DNA of 64,000 nucleotides, taken from Nocardioides cavernae (GTDB taxonomy: Bacteria; Actinomycetota; Actinomycetes; Propionibacteriales; Nocardioidaceae). Below the pieces are notes generated by a model, which was given only the letters and a program-made list of their open reading frames with translations, had not been told where the DNA came from and searched no databases. Shown here piece by piece: positions 38,185-46,171 of this stretch (within the stretch, counting starts at the first letter, position 1; every line of letters begins with the position of its first letter). Location: positions 868,001 through 932,000 of the forward strand of contig NZ_JACCBW010000002.1 of the NCBI RefSeq assembly GCF_013410035.1, written 5' to 3'. The position numbers and the translations under genes are program-made.

Positions 38185-39414
38185 GTGAGCCCGCAGCGGC
38201 GCACGGGCCTCGGCACCAACCAGGAGGCAGTCCGGCGCCACAACCTCGGCACGGTCCTCCGGCACGTGCACAGCGCCGGAGCCATGTCGCGCGCCGAGCT
38301 GACGAGCCGGATGGGCCTGAACCGCAGCACGATCGCGGGGCTGGTCGGTGAGCTCGAGCAGCTCGGCATCTCCGAGCGCGCCGAGCCCGCCGAGGGCGTG
38401 CGCCAGGGTGCGGGCCGCCCGTCGGCGGGGGTGCGCGTCGCTGACAACGGGCCCTACGTCATCGCGGTGGACCTCGGTGTCGACCGCGCGGTCGTGGCGC
38501 GGGTCGGGCTGGGCGGGCGCATCCTGCAGCGGGCGCAGGCCCCGGTCCACGCCGACGGAGAGGCCTGGCAGGTCGGCGCGGCCGTGGCCTCCCTGGTCCG
38601 CGCCGTGGTCGAGGACGCACCCGCACGCTCGCCGCTGGTCGGGATGGGGATCAGCGTCCCCGGCCTGGTGCGGCGCAGCGACGGGCTGATCCGGCTGGCG
38701 CCCAACCTCGAGTGGCACGACGTGTCCTTCGGAGCGATCGTGCTCGCCGCGCTGGGGCTCGACGTCCCCGTGTGCCTGGCCAACGACGCCGACCTCGGCG
38801 CCCTCGCCGAGCACACCCGCGGCGCGGGGGTCGGCACGGACGAGCTGATCTACATCTCCGGCAACGTCGGCGTCGGCGCCGGCGTCATCACCGGGGGTCA
38901 CCGTCTCGAGGGGGCCGGCGGCTACGCCGGGGAGGTCGGGCACCTGCGCTTCGACCCCGAGGGCCGGCCGTGCCACTGCGGGAACCGCGGCTGCTGGGAG
39001 ACAGAGGTCGGCGCCCACGCCATCGCCGAGGCGATCCAGTGCCCGGCGGACAGGGTGGCGCAGCTCGGCGAGGTCCTCGACGCCTTCGACTCGCCGTCGC
39101 CCGCCCTGCGGGCCACGGGCACCGCGCTCGGGCACGGGCTCGCCAGCCTGGTCAACATGTTCAACCCGCGGACCGTGATCCTCGGTGGCTACCTGCGCTC
39201 GCTCTACATGCTGGTCGGTCCCGAGGTGAACGCCGGCCTCGCCGACCGGGCCCTGCCCGCGCCGCTGGAGTCGGTGACCCTCACGCTGCCGGGCCTCGGG
39301 GCCGACTCGTCCCTGCTGGGTGCCGCCGAGATCGCCCTCGAGCCGCTCTTCGTCGACCCGGTCGCCGCGCTCGGTACGGCGCTCGACGACGTGAGCTCCC
39401 GGCTCGCCGGATGA
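38185..39414 (+). CDS. ROK-family transcriptional repressor of the sugar operon
   Basis: A 409-residue protein. The N-terminal winged helix (MSRAELTSRMGLNRSTIAGLV) is followed by a ROK domain with AVDLGVDRAVV, the zinc motif GRPCHCGNRGCWE and GNVGVGAGVI. Such proteins (XylR, NagC) sense sugars and repress transport genes. It directly follows the permease gene (9 bp gap) and is itself in the operon it probably controls through the operator at 34809. The ROK catalytic Asp region reads CLANDADLGALAEH, so some kinase-type geometry is preserved. The GTG start lacks a strong SD. Its stop overlaps galM by 4 bp. Confidence 0.88.
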   Translation: MSPQRRTGLGTNQEAVRRHNLGTVLRHVHSAGAMSRAELTSRMGLNRSTIAGLVGELEQLGISERAEPAEGVRQGAGRPSAGVRVADNGPYVIAVDLGVDRAVVARVGLGGRILQRAQAPVHADGEAWQVGAAVASLVRAVVEDAPARSPLVGMGISVPGLVRRSDGLIRLAPNLEWHDVSFGAIVLAALGLDVPVCLANDADLGALAEHTRGAGVGTDELIYISGNVGVGAGVITGGHRLEGAGGYAGEVGHLRFDPEGRPCHCGNRGCWETEVGAHAIAEAIQCPADRVAQLGEVLDAFDSPSPALRATGTALGHGLASLVNMFNPRTVILGGYLRSLYMLVGPEVNAGLADRALPAPLESVTLTLPGLGADSSLLGAAEIALEPLFVDPVAALGTALDDVSSRLAG

Positions 39415-40472
39415 CGTCCGTGTCCACCTCGGTCCTGGGCCGGATGCCCGACGGTCGCCCCGTGCACGTGCTGCGGATCGGCAGCGAGCCGGATGTGGTG
39501 GTGGAGGTGCTCGACCTCGGTGCGACGGTGCACCGGCTGGGGGCCGTCGGTGGTGACGGCGTGCGCCGCGACGTCGTGCTCGGCCTGCCGGACGTGGCCG
39601 AGCGGCTCGCCGGCGGCGGCTACGTCGGCGGCACGATCGGCCGCTACGCCAACCGCATCGCCCACGGGCGCTTCCCGCTCGACGGTCGTGAGGTGCAGGT
39701 CGAGGTCCACGACCGGGGCAACAGCCTGCACGGCGGACCCGACGGCTTCGACGTGCGCCTCTGGGACGTACGTACGCACACCCCCGACGAGGTGGTGCTC
39801 GAGCTGGTGAGCCCCGACGGCGACCAGGGGTTCCCCGGGACGGTCACGGCCGTCGTGCGCTACCGCGTCGCCGGGGACGTCGTGAGCGTCACGATGGAGG
39901 CGACCACCGACGCCCCCACGCCCGTCAACCTGACCAACCACGCCTACTTCAACCTCGCCGGCGAGGGGTCGGGTCCGGTCGACGACCACGTCCTGCAGGT
40001 CGAGGCCGACCTGTTCACCCCGATCGACGGGACCGGCCTGCCGCTCGGGACGGACCACGCGCCGGTCGAGGACACCCCCTTCGACCTGCGTCGGCCGACC
40101 CGGCTCGGTGAGGCGACGGAGTCGGCGCACCCGCAGGTGGCGGCGGTCGACGGGCTCGACCACAACTTCGTCCTGCGGGGGAGCGGCCTGCGCCGCGCCG
40201 CGGTCCTCGAGGAGCCGGCCGTCCGCAGCCGGCTCGAGGTGTGGACCGACCAGCCGGGCCTGCAGGTCTACACCGGCAACGCGTTCGACGGGGAGAAGCG
40301 TGCGCGCGGCGGCGGGCGGCACCACCGTCGCGCCGGGGTCGCGCTCGAGCCGCAGCTCTTCCCCGACTCGCCCAACCGCGACGCGTGGCCGTCGCCGGTG
40401 CTCCGCCCCGGTGACACCTACCGCTCCGTCCTCGAGTGGCGGTGGGGCCGTGCCGCACCAGGCACCCGATAA
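39411..40472 (+). CDS. galM: Aldose 1-epimerase
   Basis: A 353-residue mutarotase. Family marks are YANRIAHGRF, NSLHGG, the catalytic His in NLTNHAYFNL and the catalytic Glu in GVALEPQLFPDSPN. It interconverts alpha and beta anomers of aldoses such as galactose, glucose or xylose, matching the sugar transporter of the same operon. The ATG overlaps the stop of the ROK gene (ATGA). Confidence 0.9.
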   Translation: MTSVSTSVLGRMPDGRPVHVLRIGSEPDVVVEVLDLGATVHRLGAVGGDGVRRDVVLGLPDVAERLAGGGYVGGTIGRYANRIAHGRFPLDGREVQVEVHDRGNSLHGGPDGFDVRLWDVRTHTPDEVVLELVSPDGDQGFPGTVTAVVRYRVAGDVVSVTMEATTDAPTPVNLTNHAYFNLAGEGSGPVDDHVLQVEADLFTPIDGTGLPLGTDHAPVEDTPFDLRRPTRLGEATESAHPQVAAVDGLDHNFVLRGSGLRRAAVLEEPAVRSRLEVWTDQPGLQVYTGNAFDGEKRARGGGRHHRRAGVALEPQLFPDSPNRDAWPSPVLRPGDTYRSVLEWRWGRAAPGTR

Positions 40473-40475
40473 CCT
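40470..40475 (+). promoter_or_regulatory. -10 box TAACCT inside the galM stop codon
   Basis: TAACCT begins at the galM TAA and is followed by 7 bases and the ATG at 40483, giving an internal leaderless promoter for the next gene. Confidence 0.45.
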
Positions 40476-40482
40476 CCTCGAG

Positions 40483-41175
40483 ATGCTGCGCGCCCGGATC
40501 CCCGCCCTCGTGATCGTCGCCGTCGCACCGCTGCTGGCCGGGTGCGTGGGCGACGAGCCGACCGTCGCCCTCCTCGTCGCCGACGGCTCGGACGCATCGT
40601 CGCGCGCCGTCGACGTCGCACGCTTCACCGACCGCGTCGAGGCGACGTGCGACGAGTGCCGCGTGCAGGTCTTCGACGCCGAGGGCGACGCCGCCACCCA
40701 GAAGAGCCAGGCCCGTCAGGCCGAGGCGACCTCGGCGGACGTCGTCGTGGTGGTGCCCGTCGACACCGACGGCCTCGACACCCTGACCGGCAGCGACCTG
40801 CCGGTGGTCTCCCTCGGAGAGCTGGTCCCGGGGTCCGACCGGTTCGTCGGGCTGGCCGGCGGCGCCCTCCCGACGCAGCGCGGCACCGACCTCGCCGCGG
40901 CTCGCGAGGTGCTCCTCGGCGACGAGGAGGCGATGACCTACGTGCCGACCGGGGCGATGAGCGAGCGGGCCGCCGACGTCGCCGTCGCCTTCCTCGCCGA
41001 CACACCCGCGGCGGACGCCGAGGTCGTCGACGGCGTGGAGTCCTGGCTGTACGAGAGCCAGGAGGTCACCGTGGACACCCTCACCTCCGTGCTGGTGGGC
41101 CAGGGGGTCGTCACCCTCGACGACCTCTGCAGCGGGGAGACCGCGAAGCGGTGCGTACGACTGGGCCTGCGATGA
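40483..41175 (+). CDS. Reduced XylF-like lipoprotein
   Basis: A 230-residue lipoprotein (lipobox LAGC, Cys21) of about two thirds the length of a sugar-binding protein. Segments align by eye with XylF of this operon: FDAEGDAATQKSQARQAE with the QNAEGDAEKMTQIAD region, DVVVVVPVDTDGL with VLAIVNLDSES, and the C-terminal VTVDTLTSVLVGQG...LDDLCSGETAKRC with ITKDNVGDVIDDGG...DVCAGDFAKLC. The YDR and SFDN sugar-site segments are missing, so it is unlikely to bind sugar the same way. It may be a decayed paralogue or a regulator of the transporter. Confidence 0.65.
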   Translation: MLRARIPALVIVAVAPLLAGCVGDEPTVALLVADGSDASSRAVDVARFTDRVEATCDECRVQVFDAEGDAATQKSQARQAEATSADVVVVVPVDTDGLDTLTGSDLPVVSLGELVPGSDRFVGLAGGALPTQRGTDLAAAREVLLGDEEAMTYVPTGAMSERAADVAVAFLADTPAADAEVVDGVESWLYESQEVTVDTLTSVLVGQGVVTLDDLCSGETAKRCVRLGLR

Positions 41176-41185
41176 TGGGACCGCG

Positions 41186-41965
41186 ATGATCGAGATCCTC
41201 ACGGCCGCCCAGGTCGACCGCGCCCGCCGCACCGGGGCCCTGGTCGGCGACATCCTCCACTCGCTCAAGGAGCGGAGCCAGGTCGGCACCAACCTGCTCG
41301 ACCTCGACCGGTGGACGGCGGAGATGATCCGTGACGCCGGCGCCGAGTCCTGCTACGTCGACTACGCCCCGTCCTTCGGGCGGGGCCCGTTCGGCCACTA
41401 CGTCTGCACGGCCGTCAACGACGCCGTGCTCCACGGCCGCCCGCGCGACCAGCGGCTCGAGGACGGTGACCTGCTCACGCTCGACCTCGCGGTCCGCCTC
41501 GACGGGATCGCCGCCGACTCCGCGATCAGCTTCATCGTGGGGGAGAGCAGGCCGGCGGAGAGCGTCGACCTCATCGAGACCACCGAGCGCGCGCTGGCCG
41601 CCGGGATCGCCGCCGCCGGTCCGGGCGCCCGGATCGGCGACCTCTCCCACGCCATCGGCACCGTCCTGTCGGACGCGGGCTACCCCATCAACATGCAGTT
41701 CGGCGGCCACGGCATCGGCACCACGATGCACCAGGACCCCCACGTCTCCAACGACGGCCGACCGGGCCGCGGCTACCAGCTCCGCCCGGGACTGCTCCTC
41801 GCGCTCGAGCCGTGGATCATGGCCGACACCGACGTCCTCGTCACCGACGACGACGGCTGGACGCTGCGCAGCGAGACCGGCTGCCGGACGGCCCACAGCG
41901 AGCACACCGTCGCGATCACCGAGGACGGCGCCGAGGTGCTGACGCTGCCGTCGGGCGCCCGCTGA
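41186..41965 (+). CDS. map: Type I methionine aminopeptidase
   Basis: A 259-residue pita-bread-fold peptidase. Metal ligands are visible: Asp in LLTLDLAV, Asp in AADSAISF, His in GGHGIGT, Glu in LALEPWI and Glu in SEHTVAI. It removes the initiator Met from new proteins in the cytoplasm. It lacks the N-terminal SH3-binding zinc extension. The second Asp segment (AADSAISF instead of the usual GDTSRTF type) shows it to be a divergent copy, perhaps not the essential housekeeping enzyme. ATG chosen at 41186; spacing to the upstream gene is 10 bp. Confidence 0.88.
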   Translation: MIEILTAAQVDRARRTGALVGDILHSLKERSQVGTNLLDLDRWTAEMIRDAGAESCYVDYAPSFGRGPFGHYVCTAVNDAVLHGRPRDQRLEDGDLLTLDLAVRLDGIAADSAISFIVGESRPAESVDLIETTERALAAGIAAAGPGARIGDLSHAIGTVLSDAGYPINMQFGGHGIGTTMHQDPHVSNDGRPGRGYQLRPGLLLALEPWIMADTDVLVTDDDGWTLRSETGCRTAHSEHTVAITEDGAEVLTLPSGAR

Positions 41966-41973
41966 CGGCCGGC

Positions 41974-44154
41974 CTAGTGCACCGTCTCGAGCGGGCGCTG
42001 CGCCTCGGCCTCGGTCAACGGCTCGTCGGCTGAGTCGAGCGTGCTCGGCCACCAGATCTTGCCGCCGAGGTCGAGGTTGAGGGCGGTCACCAGCACCGAC
42101 CGGACGATCATCGTGTCGAGCATGACGCCGAGCGCCACGGCCACGCCGAGCTCGGCGAGGAACACCAGGGGCAGCGAGCCGAGCACGAGGAAGGTCGCCG
42201 CGAGCACGACGCCGGCCGAGGTGATGACGCCCCCGGTGGAGGCGAGCGCGATGAGCGAGCCCTTGCGGGTGCCGTAGGTCGCGGTCTCCTCCCGGACGCG
42301 GGTCATCAGGAAGATGTTGTAGTCGATCCCGAGCGCGACGAGGAAGACGAACGCGAAGAGCGGGAACCCGGGGTCGGACCCGGCGAAGCCGAAGACGTAC
42401 TCGAAGAGCAGCGCCGAGATGCCGAGCGCGGCGCCGAACGACAGCACGACCGTGGCGATGAGGATCAGCGGCGCCAGCAGCGCCCGGAGCAGCCCGATGA
42501 GGATGAGCAGGACCACGCCGAGGACGAGCGGCATGATCACCCGGCTGTCGCGGTCGGAGGCGATCTTGGTGTCGAGGTAGAACGCGGAGCCGCCTCCGAC
42601 GAGCGCGTCCGCGCCGTCGACGTCGTGGGCTGCGTCGCGCGCGGCCTCGACGATGTCGGACGCCGTGCTGGACGAGACGTCGGCGTCGATGGTGGCCTCG
42701 AACCAGGACCGGCCGTCGGAGAGCTCCTGCACCTCGCCCGGAGCGCCGAGGCCGTCGATGCCGGACAGCGCGGACTGCACGTCGCCCGCCCGGTCGGTCG
42801 CGGTCGTCACCTGGATGGTGTTGGAGTTGTCGGACAGGTCGTGGTCGGTGAGCAGCTTCTGGCCCTTGATGGAGTCGAACTCCTGGGTGTAGGTCTCCTC
42901 GGTCGACAGCCCGGAGGTGTCGAGGCGGAACAGGCCCAGGCACGCCAGCAGCAGCAGCCCGGTCGTCACCACCCAGACGCGGCGCGGCCGGTGGCTGATG
43001 GCGCGGCCGACGCGGGCCCACAGCCCGGTGGAGGTGGGCTCGGCGCTGCGGTAGGTGGGCCGCTTGGGCCAGAACACCCAGCGTCCGCAGATCACCAGCA
43101 GCGCGGGCAGCAGCGTGGTCATCACGAGGACCGTCACGGTGACGCCGATCGCGGCCACGGGGCCGAGGCCCGCGGTGGAGTTGAGCTCGGCGAAGGACAG
43201 GCAGAGCATGCCGACCGCGACGGTCGCGGCGCTGGCGAAGATCGCCGGGGCGGCGCGGTGCAGGGCGAACGCCATGGCCTCGTGCCGGTCCTCGTGGCGC
43301 CGCAGCTCCTCGCGGTAGCGGGCGACGAGCAGCAGCGCGTAGTCGGTGCCGGCGCCGATGACCAGGATGCTGAGGATGGCCTGGCTCTGGCCGTTGACGG
43401 TGAGGTCGGCGTACTTGGCGAGGAGGTAGACCAGGCCCGTCGCGATGAAGTTGGCCGACACCGCGCACAGGATCGGCAGCAGCCACAGGACCGGACTGCG
43501 GTAGGTGAACAGCAGGATGACGATGACGACGCCGAGCGTCGCGAAGATCAGGTTGGTGTCGATGCCCTCGAAGGCCTCGGCGGAGTCGGCCGCCTGGCCG
43601 CCGTAGCCCGCGAGGTGCACCTCACCGCCGTCGAGCGTGGCGAGGTCGCGGATCTCGTCGGCGGCCTCGGGGATGGCGTTCCACCCGTCGGCGCCGAAGT
43701 TGAGGACGAAGTAGAGGTAGGCCACCTGGCCGTCGGCTGAGACGAGCGTCGGGACGGGAGCACCCTGCGCGGCGGCCGCCTGGGCCGCGGCCGGGGTGAG
43801 CACGCCCTGGTCGGTGACGCCGTCCAGCTCGGCGATCTCCGCGCCGTCCTCCTCCATCGTCGCCAGGTCGTCGTCGGTCAGCCCACCGTCTCGGTGGTAG
43901 ACGACGAGCGTCGGGATGTCGTTGGGGTCGACGGTCTGGGACAGCTCGTCCAGCACCTTGGTCGACTCGGCCGAGCCCGGCAGCCAGGACGAGGCCTCGT
44001 TGTTCTGCACGTCCACGAGCTTGGCCGAGAACGTCGCCATCAGGCCGGTCAGCGCGACCACGGCGACGAGGACGAGCCACTTGGTGATGCGTCCCGTGAG
44101 GGAGCCGGCGATCTTCTGGTGCATGCGTCCCAGTGCAGCAGCACGGTCCGACAT
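41974..44154 (-). CDS. MMPL-family transporter (RND superfamily)
   Basis: A 726-residue protein with 12 predicted membrane helices in two halves. Each half starts with one helix and a large outer loop, then a five-helix block: first block includes ILSILVIGAGTDYALLLVARYREEL, second FAFVFLVALGIDYNIFLMTRVREE. The GTDYAL/GIDYNIF motifs with their Asp-Tyr are the proton-relay signature of MMPL proteins. Such proteins export lipids or other large hydrophobic compounds. The ATG at 44154 is uncertain; an in-frame Met at about residue 11 is an alternative. The substrate is unknown; the downstream acyl-CoA ligase gene hints at lipids. Confidence 0.9.
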   Translation of the reverse strand: MSDRAAALGRMHQKIAGSLTGRITKWLVLVAVVALTGLMATFSAKLVDVQNNEASSWLPGSAESTKVLDELSQTVDPNDIPTLVVYHRDGGLTDDDLATMEEDGAEIAELDGVTDQGVLTPAAAQAAAAQGAPVPTLVSADGQVAYLYFVLNFGADGWNAIPEAADEIRDLATLDGGEVHLAGYGGQAADSAEAFEGIDTNLIFATLGVVIVILLFTYRSPVLWLLPILCAVSANFIATGLVYLLAKYADLTVNGQSQAILSILVIGAGTDYALLLVARYREELRRHEDRHEAMAFALHRAAPAIFASAATVAVGMLCLSFAELNSTAGLGPVAAIGVTVTVLVMTTLLPALLVICGRWVFWPKRPTYRSAEPTSTGLWARVGRAISHRPRRVWVVTTGLLLLACLGLFRLDTSGLSTEETYTQEFDSIKGQKLLTDHDLSDNSNTIQVTTATDRAGDVQSALSGIDGLGAPGEVQELSDGRSWFEATIDADVSSSTASDIVEAARDAAHDVDGADALVGGGSAFYLDTKIASDRDSRVIMPLVLGVVLLILIGLLRALLAPLILIATVVLSFGAALGISALLFEYVFGFAGSDPGFPLFAFVFLVALGIDYNIFLMTRVREETATYGTRKGSLIALASTGGVITSAGVVLAATFLVLGSLPLVFLAELGVAVALGVMLDTMIVRSVLVTALNLDLGGKIWWPSTLDSADEPLTEAEAQRPLETVH

Positions 44155-44210
44155 GCCGCATCGGTGATTCCCCGGATGTCTAGACCGGGATCGCGATGGT
44201 CAGGCGTGGA

Positions 44211-45326
44211 TCAGCGCGTCTGGAGCTGGAACGGCGCCCGGGTGTCCATGGACCCGCGGCGCGGTGCCACGGCGTACTCCATCGAGCCGTCGACGCCGAG
44301 GCGGACCACCGCCCACTCGTCGTCCTGCCAGGTCACGACCAGCACGTGCGCCGCGTCCTCCCAGACCTCGTCGAAGTAGGTGGCCGAGCTGCCGTCGCGG
44401 GCGGCCGCGAAGGAGCGGACCACCGACCCGTCGGCCGTGGCCAGCACGTCGAGCGCGGTCGGGCCGAACCCGTCGGCGTACGCCGGGGTGCCCAGCACGT
44501 GCCGGTTGTCGGGGGAGATGTCGGAGAGCTGGTTGTCGCAGGTGCGCCACCGGGACGTCCAGCCGCGCAGCATCGCGCTGCACGACCCGAAGTCGCTGAC
44601 GGAGGTGATGCCGCCGAGCCAGCGCCCGCGCCCGGTGGTGGCCTGGCGCAGGCGCGGCACGCGGTCGACGATCCCGTGCGACGACGTGGAGAAGGCCCGG
44701 TTCGCGCCGTTGACGACCACGGTGCAGCCGTTGCTGGTCCCGTCCTCCTTGCAGTCCTCGCCGAGGACGGCGACGGCGCGGCCCCTGGTGCTGATCGGGA
44801 CCGGGTTGAAGGACAGGACGCGGTCGCCCTGCTCGTCGATCGTCCAGACCTTCCCGGCCCGTCCGGAGAAGCCGACGGCGCGCCCCTTCGCGGAGACGCC
44901 CAGCCCCGCGCCGGTGCGCCACTCGCGGCGTCCAGGGGTGCCGTCCGCGGCGATCCAGCGCGTGCGTGCCCCGCCGGCCCCGTAGGTCTGGATGACGTAG
45001 CCGGAGCCCATGGGCGCCATCTCGCTGAGGCGGTTGGGTGCCGGGGTGGTGGTGCCGTCCGTGCCGTGGATGACCGTGCGGCCCGAGGTGCGCTCGCTCC
45101 ACACGATCGCGGGCGGGTCGCCCTGGTCGAGGTCGCCGACGTCGAGGATGGTCCGGGGCGCCGGGCGCTCGACGGCAGCGGCCGCCGGCGAGGCCGGGGT
45201 CGCGGGCGCGAGCCCGGCGGCGAGGGTGAGCGCGGTCGCGGCGACCAGCGTGTGGGCCAGCCGGTGGGTCGGGGTGGGCGTCCTCATGCCAGGTAGACGT
45301 GTGACCCGGTGGGTTGGTTGCGTCAT
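44211..45326 (-). CDS. Secreted propeller-like protein, unknown
   Basis: A 371-residue exported protein. The signal peptide has its hydrophobic core at THRLAHTLVAATALTLAAGL. The mature part is made of short strands with Trp/Asp/Gly turns (GYVIQTYGAGGARTRWIAAD, SAKGRAVGFSGRAGKVWTID), similar in style to the propeller-like proteins encoded at 9427 and 10414, and two Cys pairs (EDCKEDGTSNGC, GSCSAM...RTCDN). The ATG at 45326 overlaps the stop of the upstream gene by 4 bp (ATGA); an internal ATG at 45287 would give a shorter n-region and is equally plausible. No function recognised. Confidence 0.7.
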   Translation of the reverse strand: MTQPTHRVTRLPGMRTPTPTHRLAHTLVAATALTLAAGLAPATPASPAAAAVERPAPRTILDVGDLDQGDPPAIVWSERTSGRTVIHGTDGTTTPAPNRLSEMAPMGSGYVIQTYGAGGARTRWIAADGTPGRREWRTGAGLGVSAKGRAVGFSGRAGKVWTIDEQGDRVLSFNPVPISTRGRAVAVLGEDCKEDGTSNGCTVVVNGANRAFSTSSHGIVDRVPRLRQATTGRGRWLGGITSVSDFGSCSAMLRGWTSRWRTCDNQLSDISPDNRHVLGTPAYADGFGPTALDVLATADGSVVRSFAAARDGSSATYFDEVWEDAAHVLVVTWQDDEWAVVRLGVDGSMEYAVAPRRGSMDTRAPFQLQTR

Positions 45327-46171
45327 CGAGGGAAGCGATCGGGCAGCGGGAGCCCTGCCTCCGCGACGACCTCGCGCAGCCGCTCGGGGTGGTTGGTGAT
45401 CAGGCCGTCGACACCGATCTGCACGAGGTGGCGCATGGTGGCGACGTCGTCGACGACGTAGGGGACGACGCGCAGCCCCGCGGCGTGCGCCTCGTCGACC
45501 AGAGCCTGCGTGGCGTACGGCCGGTAGCCGGGGTCGTCGACACCGGAGAGGTAGGGCGAGCCGTGGATCGGGGAGATCGCGGTGAACCCCTCGGCCGCCG
45601 CGGTGCGCACGAAGTCGGCGTCGACGTCGAGCCCGTCGAACCAGGGGGAGGGGTGGTCGGCCGTCGAGCGCAGGTACTTCGGGGACACCAGCAGGTTGCG
45701 CTCCAGCGCCGGCTCGGCCTCGGCGACCCGTGCGAGCACACCCCAGTCGAAGCACTGGATGCTCGTGCGGCCGACGAGGCCGTCGATCCGCAGCGCCTCG
45801 ACCACCGTGGCGACGAAGGCCGCGCGCGTGGTGAGCCCAGCGGCGTCGAGCGCGTCGTACTTGATCTCGAGGTTCACCCGCACGGGGTCGGCGTCGCGCT
45901 CGTCGAGCAGGGCGGCCACCTGGCGCAGCAGCGGCATCGTCGGGGGCAGGTCGGCGCGGGTGAGCTCGCGGATCCGGCGCGCGTCCGCCAGCCTGCCGTG
46001 GACGGACGGGTCGTGGGAGACGACGACGTCGTCCTCGGCGGTGAGGTGCACGTCGAGCTCGAGGGTCGAGACGCCGAGGGCCAGCGCACGACCGAAGGCC
46101 TCCAGGGTGTTCTCCGGCCAGAGGCCGGCGCCGCCGCGGTGCGCCTGGAGGTCGAACGGGGCCGGGCTCAC
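45323..46171 (-). CDS. Glycerophosphodiester phosphodiesterase
   Basis: A 282-residue GDPD barrel. The catalytic start QAHRGGAGLWPENTLEAF carries the His-Arg pair and Glu, followed by ELDVHLTAEDDVVVSHD with the metal-binding Glu/Asp and second His, and LEIKYD. There is no signal peptide, so it acts in the cytoplasm, releasing glycerol-3-phosphate from deacylated phospholipids, which glpD can oxidise. The GTG overlaps the stop of the acyl-CoA ligase gene (GTGA). Confidence 0.9.
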   Translation of the reverse strand: MSPAPFDLQAHRGGAGLWPENTLEAFGRALALGVSTLELDVHLTAEDDVVVSHDPSVHGRLADARRIRELTRADLPPTMPLLRQVAALLDERDADPVRVNLEIKYDALDAAGLTTRAAFVATVVEALRIDGLVGRTSIQCFDWGVLARVAEAEPALERNLLVSPKYLRSTADHPSPWFDGLDVDADFVRTAAAEGFTAISPIHGSPYLSGVDDPGYRPYATQALVDEAHAAGLRVVPYVVDDVATMRHLVQIGVDGLITNHPERLREVVAEAGLPLPDRFPR

